Shown here in pieces: positions 1 through 6,241 of a stretch of DNA of 7,838 nucleotides. The stretch is taken from positions 194 through 8,031 of the forward strand of contig PLFA01000198.1 of the NCBI GenBank assembly GCA_003136615.1. The letters run 5' to 3'. Below the pieces are notes generated by a model that was not told where the DNA came from, ran no database searches, and saw only the letters and a program-made list of their open reading frames with translations. The DNA is from Caulobacteraceae bacterium. Its GTDB lineage: Bacteria; Pseudomonadota; Alphaproteobacteria; Caulobacterales; Caulobacteraceae. Position 1 is the first letter of the stretch. Every line of letters begins with the position of its first letter. The translations under genes were made by a program, and so were the position numbers.

Positions 1-29
1 TCGTAACGGGTGAAATAGGCGGGTTCCAT
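1..29 (-). CDS. possible start of a further gene running off the left edge
   Basis: On the minus strand an ATG at 29 opens a frame that stays open to the window edge, reading MEPAYFTRY. It lies 37 bases downstream of the stop of the exported hydrolase-fold gene, in the same direction, as expected for the next gene of an operon. A weak AAGG lies a few bases before the ATG. An N-terminus of the type (acidic)-x-Y-x-x-Y is common in enoyl-CoA hydratase/isomerase-type proteins, but nine residues cannot establish a family. The call rests on position and spacing only. Confidence 0.3.
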
Positions 30-66
30 TGGAGGCCTTGGTCTCTTTGCGCTTGAGGTCGCGGCG

Positions 67-1008
67 CTATTTTTCAAAGGGCGCGACGTACTCGCCCACC
101 ATTTGCGCCCATCGCGCCGGCTCATTCATCATCTGAATCCCCGTGTAATTGGAAAAGACCTCATACTTGAAGTCCGGTCGCAGCTTGGCGAGGCGCTCGT
201 CCATATAGTGGATGCCGTCATGGGCGTCGGTCAGGATCAAGGTTGGCGCGCGGATCGCCTTGGCGTCGGCGGTCATATCGTAGTGATAGACGGCCCAATG
301 GCCGATATCGGGGCCCATCAGATACATGGAGAGCAGCATCCAATCGCGGCTGCGCAAATTCTCCGGCGTCGGGGGATGGGGATCCCCCGGCACGTCATAG
401 GTGAAGAACTGGCTGAAATTGGAGCCATCAGGCTTTGGCGTCCGGTCATAATCCGGCTGGGCCAGGGCGGCGGCTGACTCAGCAGGCGTGAAATAGGGAT
501 TGCCGTGGAGGATGATCGCCGTGACGCGGTCGGGATGGTGGGCGGCGAAGGAGGCGGCGATCAGAGATCCGGTATGGTGGCCGACGATGATCACGGTCTT
601 GATCTTAAGGCCATCGAGGACTGGGGTCAGGTTCTCCGCCAGATCCCCGATGGTCGGCTGGCCGGGCGCCGGATCCGAGAGGCCATAGCCCGGCGTATCC
701 ACCGCGATGGACCGGTAGCCGAGTTTGGCCAGTTCATTCTGAATCTGGGCGTATTCGATCATCCACATCCAGGCTTGGTGGACGAGTAGAATCGGAACCT
801 TGGCGTCGCGGGGACCCACGTCTCGGTAGTGCACCTGACCCATGGGGGTCTGAACGTAACCCTTGCCGCCGGCGAGAACACCGGCGCCAAGCCAAGAGTC
901 GGCCGCCATCGCCGGGCTTTGGGCGAGCAACATCATGAGGGTCGCGAGGGACGCGGCGACCATTCGGCCGACATGCCTGATCGGGAAGGGATTCTCGGCC
1001 ACGGTCAT
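67..1008 (-). CDS. exported alpha/beta-hydrolase-fold protein with His at the nucleophile elbow
   Basis: A 313-residue alpha/beta-hydrolase-fold protein. Residues 1-36 look like a Sec signal peptide: basic RHVGR, then a hydrophobic stretch, then a cut after AMA, which predicts a periplasmic or membrane-attached product. The fold is recognisable from LLVHQAW (about 74-80, the oxyanion strand), DTPGYGLSD (104-112), the nucleophile elbow GHHTG (143-147) and the acid-turn region ILTDAHDG (258-265, probable acid D264). The elbow normally reads G-x-S-x-G; here the nucleophile position is H145. The usual C-terminal catalytic His is also absent, with GIQMMNEP (290-297) in its place. The start ATG has AAAGGG a few bases upstream and follows the stop of the Dabb gene by 9 bases, so the two are surely co-transcribed. 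The fold is confident; the reaction and substrate are unknown, and classical ester hydrolysis is doubtful. Confidence 0.88.
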   Translation of the reverse strand: MTVAENPFPIRHVGRMVAASLATLMMLLAQSPAMAADSWLGAGVLAGGKGYVQTPMGQVHYRDVGPRDAKVPILLVHQAWMWMIEYAQIQNELAKLGYRSIAVDTPGYGLSDPAPGQPTIGDLAENLTPVLDGLKIKTVIIVGHHTGSLIAASFAAHHPDRVTAIILHGNPYFTPAESAAALAQPDYDRTPKPDGSNFSQFFTYDVPGDPHPPTPENLRSRDWMLLSMYLMGPDIGHWAVYHYDMTADAKAIRAPTLILTDAHDGIHYMDERLAKLRPDFKYEVFSNYTGIQMMNEPARWAQMVGEYVAPFEK

Positions 1009-1017
1009 TTCACCCTT

Positions 1018-1737
1018 TCAAAGCGCGACATCGAGAAACGCCACGCGCGACGTATGCGCCGTGAAGTCATCTCTGATGGCCAGATGGACAGGCGCATTCG
1101 AATAGGCGTGGTAGTCGGCAACGGTCGCGAAATCACCGATGACTTGCCATTCCATCTGGGTCGGATCAGAGCGATAGGCGGCGGTTTTTTCCACCACATA
1201 ATGCTGAACCATGGGCAGCTGACCCATGCTGCGGATCGCCGCGACGTTTCGCTCTTGCGCTTCCGGCGAGGCATCCGCCTTGAAATCGAACATGACCGTG
1301 TGTCGTACCCCGACGCCCGGCGCATTGGCGAACTTGGCGGGGAGCCGCGCGTCGAGATCACATTCGACCGCGTTGCGACACTGGGACGCCAAGGCTTCGG
1401 CGGCGCGCTGGAAGGCGGCAAAGTCGGCGGGCGCGCGAGGTGCAGAGGTGTCGAACTGAACCATATAGATCCACTCGAAACGCGTCGGGAAAGGCGTAGG
1501 GATCAGATTCTTGCCGATCAGGAACCCATCGATCGCGGAGGATGTATTGAAAGCCTTCAGCTTCGAGATCGTGTCAGCAACAGCCTCCGGAGATGCATCG
1601 TCCTTGAAATTGAAGAGGCGCGTCTGAAGCGTGGGGAGCGGTTGGTCAGCCGTCGAAGCCCATACACCCCGCGGAACGGTCAGGGCGGCGAGTGCCGCCG
1701 CGCCGCCAAGTGTCAGGACATCCCGACGATCTGGCAT
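1018..1737 (-). CDS. Tat-exported protein with two Dabb (dimeric alpha/beta barrel) domains
   Basis: A 239-residue protein from the ATG at 1737. A GTG at 1776 in frame would add 13 residues ahead of the signal, so I reject it. The N-terminus carries a twin-arginine signal (DRRDVLTL, residues 3-10), a hydrophobic core rich in Ala and Leu, and a probable cut near GVWA (about 24-27). Two Dabb-type repeats follow. The first, about residues 35-95, is degenerate and starts at LFNFKDDASPE. The second, from about residue 138, is canonical: HTVMFDFKADASPE, a VQHYVVEK strand, and the F-x-x-x-x-x-Y-x-x-x-P-x-H signature in DYHAYSNAPVH. The Dabb family includes small dimeric enzymes such as olivetolic acid cyclase, stress-responsive proteins and many of unknown role. 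Tandem domains could form the dimer-like barrel in one chain. It sits between the receptor and the exported hydrolase-fold gene. Family confident, function not. Confidence 0.85.
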   Translation of the reverse strand: MPDRRDVLTLGGAAALAALTVPRGVWASTADQPLPTLQTRLFNFKDDASPEAVADTISKLKAFNTSSAIDGFLIGKNLIPTPFPTRFEWIYMVQFDTSAPRAPADFAAFQRAAEALASQCRNAVECDLDARLPAKFANAPGVGVRHTVMFDFKADASPEAQERNVAAIRSMGQLPMVQHYVVEKTAAYRSDPTQMEWQVIGDFATVADYHAYSNAPVHLAIRDDFTAHTSRVAFLDVAL

Positions 1738-1800
1738 TTGGCGGCGCCCCCCGACTCCTGGGCGCCTGATCGACACCCGCGCGGCGTATTAAGCACGCGA

Positions 1801-1847
1801 CGTCCAAGAGGACGCTCCGCGAAACCAGATCCGCCCGAATGGCGGAT
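1801..1847 (-). other. two consecutive stem-loops upstream of the Dabb gene
   Basis: Two perfect inverted repeats lie in the spacer between the receptor and the Dabb gene. One is ATCCGCC (1829-1835) with GGCGGAT (1841-1847), a 7-bp stem with a 5-base loop. The other is CGTCC (1801-1805) with GGACG (1810-1814), a 5-bp stem with a 4-base loop. Neither is followed by a T-run on the minus strand. They may be transcript-processing or stability elements, or operator sites for a Dabb-gene promoter. With the two upstream stems they make four in 135 bases. Confidence 0.4.
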
Positions 1848-1879
1848 ATATGGCGGAGGCCAGCCGTCTCAATGCGAAT

Positions 1880-1903
1880 GGGCCCGCCCTTTCGGACGAG
1901 CCC
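1880..1903 (-). terminator. GAAA-tetraloop hairpin downstream of the receptor gene, possible terminator or mRNA 3' end
   Basis: On the minus strand GGGCTCGTCC and GGGCGGGCCC flank GAAA and form a 10-bp stem in RNA, with two G-U wobbles, closed by a C-G pair on a GNRA-type loop. Read on the plus strand the same two positions become C-A mismatches, so the structure suits minus-strand RNA. It begins 46 bases past the receptor stop. The bases after it (ATTCGCATT) are not a T-run, so a strong intrinsic terminator is not shown. Partial termination or protection of the receptor mRNA 3' end is equally possible. Confidence 0.5.
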
Positions 1904-1917
1904 ACCGGCAAGACTGT

Positions 1918-1935
1918 CGGTCGAACGAACGACCG
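1918..1935 (-). other. short perfect stem-loop just after the receptor stop
   Basis: CGGTCG (1918-1923) and CGACCG (1930-1935) are perfect inverted arms around a 6-base loop, beginning 14 bases after the receptor stop codon. No T-run follows. It may cooperate with the stronger hairpin at 1880-1903 as an RNA 3'-end structure. Confidence 0.35.
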
Positions 1936-1949
1936 CTGATCCGGTCCAA

Positions 1950-4388
1950 CTAGAACTTGTCGGAGATCTTGAACCCGAAGTCGCGGGGGTTCGGCGCGCC
2001 GGCGAGGACACCCTGATAGGCTTCGCTGAAGAAGGCGTAGGGGCTTGGGAAGCGCACCGCGTAATCCCAGCTCTTGTCGTTCGCTACGTTGGTCATGAAG
2101 GCCTCGAAGGTGAGGTTGCCCCGGGTGACGCCCGCATAGAGGTTGAGGCGGACAAAGCCACTTAGCTCTGCCAGATCGGCGGAGTCCGCATAGGTCTTCC
2201 CAGTATAGTTGACGACCGCATGCGCATACCAGTCATAGGGCCCGACGAGGTGATCCCGGTAGGTCGTGTCCCATGATCCCTGATATTCCGGAACCATGTT
2301 GATGCGCTTGCCGTCTTGATTAGGAGTGCTAGTGATGACACCTGGCACGTAGCTAGTATAGGCCTGAGCGTAGCCAGTATCGTCATATTGCTTGCGGATC
2401 GCGTCGGTCCAATTGAAGGTCATGTGGGCGGACCACTTCTGGGTCAGCTTGATGCTTCCGTCGAACTCGATCCCCTGGATGTGGTTCTGGGACGCGGTGT
2501 AAACGGCAGCCCCACCACCCGGGTAGGGGCAGGCGGCGCTCACACCCACCGTAGGAAGGGTGGAACAGGCTGGTCCATTGAAGAGATAGTTGCTAACGAG
2601 GGCATTGTCCCAGAACTGATTATAGTAATCGATGCTGATGAAAACGCGCTCATCAAACAGCGCTTGCTTGGCGCCGATTTCCCAGACCCGAACCTTGGGA
2701 TCGGGGGTGTAGCTTCCACCACCCCCGGCCAGGGCCGCGATCGCCGCTCGGGTATAGCTGTCACCTTCGATGTAGGAAGTCTGCAGAACGGGTGGCTCAA
2801 TGCCTTCCGAATAGCTTAGATAGATATTGGTGTCTGCGCTCGGATGATACTTCAGGATGTAGCGGGGCAGAGCATGGTTGAAGCTCTCCGAGACCGGACT
2901 AAGCAACGTGGCCGGCAGACCGGCCAGCGCCGCATCCGAGATAGTGTCGTGCTGATAACGGACTTCGCCGGTCAGGGTCAGGAACGAGGTGATATCGAAC
3001 TCGGCCGAACCGTAACCGGCGATCGTCTTATCCTTCTCATTCGTCGGGCCAGAATCGTCGAAAAGGCCGAAGAAATAACCATCATAAACAAGCTGTTCCA
3101 CGGACTGGAAGTAGTTCACGCCCGCGACGAGGCGGAATCTCTTGCTGGTATCGGACACGATCCGGGCGTCAGCCTCGAAGTCGCGCGAAACAAGCGGAAG
3201 CGCGGTGGTGAAGGTGTTGCTGGGCGTGTGGTCCGAGCTCGTGATGTCCAGCGATTCGGCTTGATTGTAGCCAGCGCTGAACAGGAAGTTGGCACTATAA
3301 GGCAGTTTTGCGCCGCCCTGGATCGAGGCCTCGAGGTTACGCCGAACCAAGCCTGATGAATCTTCATAGGGCACTTTGTTCAGCAAAAGAGAGGGGTTAA
3401 TGTTGTAAGGGCCAGGGAAATAGTTTGCAGGAATCGCCGTTGTGAGGGCTGCGGGAAGCGCTGTTCCGTTGAGAACGGCCCCCGGGCTACTGAAGGAGCC
3501 GAGCGACGGAATACCGTTACAGAGATACGGGTTAACGAAGCCAGGGCAGGCGGCGTTGCCGCCGATGAAGGCGACCGCTGCGGCGGAGTCATCATCGTAT
3601 GAATAGTGAATTCGACCCTTCAACCAGATATCGGGCGTCGGCGTGGCGTACAGAACGGCGGTGATGCCCTTGGTGTCTTCTTCGCCGAGCGGGCCGCCGT
3701 CGGCGGCGGTATATTGTGCACCTTGATGGAGAAGTTCACCGGTAATCTTAGCGGTCAGGAGGCCTGGAAGAATGGCGCCTTCGAACATTCCGACGTCGTC
3801 ATAGGAGCCCTTATCGGAATAACCCGCCGTGGCGGACCCGTGATAATCCTCCGTCGGATTGGCGGTGATGATATTTACGGCGCCCCCAAAAGTGTTCTTG
3901 CCGAAATAGACGTTCTGGGGACCTTTGAGCACCTCGACCTGCGAGGCGTCGGCCAGGGTCACGGAGGCGGCGCCGCCTGAGATATATATGCCGTCCACGA
4001 AAAGCGCCCCGGTGTCGCCTTGGCCGACCCCGTAGTTATTGGTCATGCCCCGGAAGACGAGAGACGGAAATTCACGGCCGCCGCCGAAGAAGCTGGCGCC
4101 CTGACTGTTGAACGTGAAGCCAGCCTCATACTGGAGCGTGTTGAGGTCCGTGATTTTATCGTCTGCGAGCTTCGTGTCCGAGAAAGCTTGCACCGAGAGC
4201 GGCACCTGGATCAGCTTTTCAGATCGACCCCGCGCGGTCACCACCACCTCACCGACGGAAGTAGATGTCGTCGAGGTGTCAGCCGCCGCCGCCGGGGCGT
4301 CGGCTGCGAAAGCCATGCTTGCCGCGCTCATTACGGACAGCATGCTGAAAGCCAGTGCGCTCGTGCCAAGTATATGCCGTCGAGTCAT
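1950..4388 (-). CDS. TonB-dependent outer-membrane receptor
   Basis: An intact 812-residue TonB-dependent receptor, of ordinary length for the family, which imports a ligand across the outer membrane using TonB-ExbBD energy. I chose the ATG at 4388 because GGGGGT lies 5 bases before it and it begins a clean signal peptide (MTRRHILG, hydrophobic core, cut near AFA, residue 28); the ATG at 4415 would only add 9 residues. A TonB box-like VGEVVVTAR lies at 45-53. The plug follows, with IQVPLSVQAFS (60-70), FRGM (112-115), FVDGIYI (130-136) and the end-of-plug motif VEVLKGPQNVYFGKNTFGGAVNI (151-173). The rest is barrel, with aromatic-rich strands and a terminal Phe (KISDKF), as expected for outer-membrane insertion. 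Cysteine pairs in the segments AACPGFVNPYLC and ACSTLPTVGVSAAC probably make extracellular-loop disulfides. The gene is visibly less GC-rich than the genes to its right. The ligand cannot be read from sequence; neighbouring enzymes suggest an organic carbon source rather than a siderophore. Confidence 0.96.
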   Translation of the reverse strand: MTRRHILGTSALAFSMLSVMSAASMAFAADAPAAAADTSTTSTSVGEVVVTARGRSEKLIQVPLSVQAFSDTKLADDKITDLNTLQYEAGFTFNSQGASFFGGGREFPSLVFRGMTNNYGVGQGDTGALFVDGIYISGGAASVTLADASQVEVLKGPQNVYFGKNTFGGAVNIITANPTEDYHGSATAGYSDKGSYDDVGMFEGAILPGLLTAKITGELLHQGAQYTAADGGPLGEEDTKGITAVLYATPTPDIWLKGRIHYSYDDDSAAAVAFIGGNAACPGFVNPYLCNGIPSLGSFSSPGAVLNGTALPAALTTAIPANYFPGPYNINPSLLLNKVPYEDSSGLVRRNLEASIQGGAKLPYSANFLFSAGYNQAESLDITSSDHTPSNTFTTALPLVSRDFEADARIVSDTSKRFRLVAGVNYFQSVEQLVYDGYFFGLFDDSGPTNEKDKTIAGYGSAEFDITSFLTLTGEVRYQHDTISDAALAGLPATLLSPVSESFNHALPRYILKYHPSADTNIYLSYSEGIEPPVLQTSYIEGDSYTRAAIAALAGGGGSYTPDPKVRVWEIGAKQALFDERVFISIDYYNQFWDNALVSNYLFNGPACSTLPTVGVSAACPYPGGGAAVYTASQNHIQGIEFDGSIKLTQKWSAHMTFNWTDAIRKQYDDTGYAQAYTSYVPGVITSTPNQDGKRINMVPEYQGSWDTTYRDHLVGPYDWYAHAVVNYTGKTYADSADLAELSGFVRLNLYAGVTRGNLTFEAFMTNVANDKSWDYAVRFPSPYAFFSEAYQGVLAGAPNPRDFGFKISDKF

Positions 4389-4436
4389 TGAATACCCCCA
4401 TTTGCGCGGTTGCATAGAGCGATGGCGTGACCAAGG

Positions 4437-4457
4437 GTTTGACTTGGACGCTCAAAC
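4437..4457. promoter_or_regulatory. inverted repeat GTTTGA-n9-TCAAAC upstream of the receptor gene
   Basis: GTTTGA (4437-4442) and TCAAAC (4452-4457) form a perfect 6-bp-arm inverted repeat with a 9-base spacer, 49 bases upstream of the receptor start. The size fits a dimeric regulator site, but arms of this length can arise by chance. I could not find a convincing -35/-10 pair for the receptor on the minus strand. Confidence 0.25.
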
Positions 4458-4524
4458 ATTTCGTTAGGTTCATGGGATATGACAGTGAAGGAAAAATAAA
4501 CGGGCGTCTGTGTCCTGCCCGCTT

Positions 4525-4554
4525 TTCGGACGGGCTGCGCCGGACGTGTATAAG
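4525..4554 (+). promoter_or_regulatory. candidate sigma-70-type promoter for the GMC gene
   Basis: TTCGGA (4525-4530) and TATAAG (4549-4554) are separated by 18 bases. The -10 matches the consensus TATAAT at five of six positions; the -35 matches TTGACA at only three. The -10 abuts the perfect palindrome at 4554-4569, so a repressor bound there would cover the transcription start near 4561. This would give a 5' leader of about 90 bases before the GMC start codon. Confidence 0.35.
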
Positions 4555-4569
4555 TGTCCCGCGGGACAC
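4554..4569. promoter_or_regulatory. perfect 16-bp palindrome, likely repressor operator
   Basis: GTGTCCCGCGGGACAC is its own reverse complement over all 16 bases. It lies in the divergent region between the receptor and GMC genes, directly after a candidate -10. The arm TGTCCC recurs as GGGACA at 4638-4643 and, with changes, as TGTCTC at 4616-4621 and TGTCCT at 4511-4516. A gapless palindrome at a divergent promoter is typical of TetR-, GntR- or MarR-type operators. No regulator gene lies in the window, so the protein is unknown. Confidence 0.65.
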
Positions 4570-4578
4570 ACCCTCGAC

Positions 4579-4608
4579 TGCCAGCAGATGGCGCTATCTA
4601 GGCTGGCG
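4579..4608 (+). promoter_or_regulatory. leader stem-loop I upstream of the GMC gene
   Basis: GCCAGC (4580-4585) pairs with GCTGGC (4602-4607) and the adjoining AGAT (4586-4589) with ATCT (4596-4599). This gives a 10-bp stem with a 2-base bulge at 4600-4601 and a 6-base loop; an outer T4579-G4608 pair is possible. The core 4586-4599 is also a 14-base near-perfect palindrome with one mismatch, so it could instead be a DNA operator. Confidence 0.4.
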
Positions 4609-4612
4609 CAGT

Positions 4613-4646
4613 TTATGTCTCTGCCCCCGCCAGATTTGGGACATAA
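4613..4646 (+). promoter_or_regulatory. leader stem-loop II or second operator, covering the likely ribosome-binding site of the GMC gene
   Basis: TTATGTCTC (4613-4621) and GGGACATAA (4638-4646) form a 9-bp stem in plus-strand RNA with one U-G wobble and a 16-base loop. The right arm contains GGGA (4638-4641), the only plausible Shine-Dalgarno sequence before the ATG at 4653, so folding would hide it. As DNA the arms match at eight of nine positions and share the TGTC/GACA half-site of the palindrome at 4554-4569, so a second binding site for the same protein is an alternative. Confidence 0.45.
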
Positions 4647-4652
4647 GTCGCC

Positions 4653-6239
4653 ATGCGCAAGACCTGGGACTATGTGATCATTGGCGCCGGGAGCGCGGGG
4701 GCGACCCTCGCGGGTCGGCTGGCGCAAAATTCTGATCGTCGCGTTTTGCTCATCGAGGCGGGTGGCGGCGATCTCTCACCCCTCATCCGCATCCCGGGCC
4801 TTGTAGAGACGGTGATCGGCTCCCGCGCCCTGAACTGGGGCTATGAGGGTGAGCCCGATGCGACCCTGGGCGGCCGCGGCTTGACCTGGGCCGCCGGGCG
4901 CGCGCTGGGCGGCTCCTCCTCCATCAACGGCATGGTCTATGGCCGCGGCTTGCCGGCTGATTACGCCCGCTGGGTCGACGCCGGAAATCCCGGATGGGGC
5001 TGGGACGACATGCTCCCCTATTTTCGTCGCATGGAGCACTGGACGGGGCCACCCGACCCTGCGCGAGGGCGCGAGGGACCGCTCTGGGTGCGGCGATTTG
5101 AAGACACGGACGGCGCTTGCGCCGATGTCATGGACGCCCTTATTCGCCAGGGGGTCCCGTCGGCGCCGGACTATGCGGTCGGAATCACCGACGGCGTGGG
5201 GCTCACCCAGGCGACCCAAAAAAACGGTCTTCGCCATAGCGCGGCGAACGCCTATCTGGAGACGGCGCGGGGGCGGCCAAATCTCACGGTCCGGACACGG
5301 ACGACGGCGCTCAATCTGATCATCGAGAAGGGGCGCTGTGTCGGCGTTCGCGCCGTGCGCCGCGGTCGGGTGGAGGAATTCCGCGCTGAGCGAGAGACAA
5401 TTCTCTGCGCGGGCGCCATCGCCAGCCCCAAACTCCTCTGGCTCTCGGGCGTAGGGCCGGCGGAGGATCTGCACTGCCTGGGAATCCCTGTGAAACATGC
5501 GCTGGCGGGCGTCGGGCGCAACCTGAACGACCACGTCAATATAAAGCTGTCGGCCTTTGTGAATCATCGTACCTACAATACGCGGCGCGCCGGGCTCTCG
5601 GCGCTCGCCGAGGGTCTGCGATTCGTGGCGATCCGATCAGGTCCGGCGACTAGTCCGGCCAACCACGTCCAGGCCTTCGTCCGCACTGATGCTGAGAGCC
5701 CGGCCGCGGACGTCCAGCTTCAGGTCATGCCCATTGGATTCGGCACGCCAGAGGAGATGGCGCGGGATGGGCTCACCGTGGTCGTGAGCCCTTGCCATCC
5801 GGAAGCCCGTGGCCGGGTCACGCTCCGATCCGACGATCCGCGCGCCGCGCCCCAGATATCCATGGCCATGCTGGAGAGCCGGCGAGACCAGGAGCGCCTC
5901 CTGAGGGGCTGCAAGCTCGCCTACCGCGCGCTGCAGGAGGGCCCTGGGCGGACCATGGGGGGAAGAATCTACGCCCCCGCCGAGGCGCCCCGCGACGACG
6001 CGGCATGGCTGACCTTCTTTCGCGAGACCGCGGCCCTGAACTGGCACCCCACCAGCACCTGCCGGATGGGGCCGGGCGCCCATGACGTCGTGGACGGCCA
6101 ATTGCGGATTCACGGCCTCGAGGGGATCAGCATCGCCGACGCCTCTGTCATGCCCTGCGTCACCAGCGGCAACACCAATGCTCCCGTCATCGCCATCGCC
6201 GAACGCGCCGCCGAGACGATCGCCGCGCGGACGGGGTAG
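4653..6239 (+). CDS. GMC-family FAD-dependent oxidoreductase (choline/alcohol dehydrogenase-like)
   Basis: A complete 528-residue glucose-methanol-choline family flavoenzyme, of normal length, which oxidises a primary alcohol, probably to the aldehyde, in the cytoplasm (no signal peptide). The ADP-binding motif GAGSAG is at 11-16, followed by the acidic end of strand two in IEAGG (34-38). GMC signature 1 is seen as GRALGGSSSINGMVYGRG (82-99) and signature 2 as GAIASPKLLWLSGVGP (254-269). The catalytic His is H465 in NWHPTSTCRMG, and the partner residue is the Asn in SGNTNAP (505-511), probably N509, the arrangement of bacterial choline- and alkanol-dehydrogenase-like members. The start is fixed by the motif position a few residues in. 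Its ribosome-binding site is weak and lies in a stem-loop. It ends 2 bases from the convergent hydrolase-fold gene. Family certain; substrate unknown. Confidence 0.95.
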   Translation: MRKTWDYVIIGAGSAGATLAGRLAQNSDRRVLLIEAGGGDLSPLIRIPGLVETVIGSRALNWGYEGEPDATLGGRGLTWAAGRALGGSSSINGMVYGRGLPADYARWVDAGNPGWGWDDMLPYFRRMEHWTGPPDPARGREGPLWVRRFEDTDGACADVMDALIRQGVPSAPDYAVGITDGVGLTQATQKNGLRHSAANAYLETARGRPNLTVRTRTTALNLIIEKGRCVGVRAVRRGRVEEFRAERETILCAGAIASPKLLWLSGVGPAEDLHCLGIPVKHALAGVGRNLNDHVNIKLSAFVNHRTYNTRRAGLSALAEGLRFVAIRSGPATSPANHVQAFVRTDAESPAADVQLQVMPIGFGTPEEMARDGLTVVVSPCHPEARGRVTLRSDDPRAAPQISMAMLESRRDQERLLRGCKLAYRALQEGPGRTMGGRIYAPAEAPRDDAAWLTFFRETAALNWHPTSTCRMGPGAHDVVDGQLRIHGLEGISIADASVMPCVTSGNTNAPVIAIAERAAETIAARTG

Positions 6240-6241
6240 GT

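Noticed and set aside
1738..1776. N-terminal extension of the Dabb protein from a GTG at 1776
   Set aside because: It would place 13 residues ahead of a well-formed twin-arginine signal; the ATG at 1737 starts the signal directly.
829..1953. A 374-codon plus-strand open frame antisense to the Dabb and hydrolase-fold genes
   Set aside because: Its translation is rich in Arg, Gly and His with no recognisable domain, and it covers two well-supported minus-strand genes; it is the usual shadow frame of GC-rich coding DNA.
4517..4535. Inverted repeat GCCCG/CGGGC as a terminator in the divergent region
   Set aside because: A 5-bp stem with a 9-base loop and no following T-run, and no gene upstream on the plus strand that would need terminating here; more likely chance in GC-rich DNA.
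4427..4735. Plus-strand small frame across the divergent region and the GMC start
   Set aside because: It overlaps the palindrome, the leader stems and the GMC N-terminus, has no ribosome-binding site, and its translation shows no recognisable feature.
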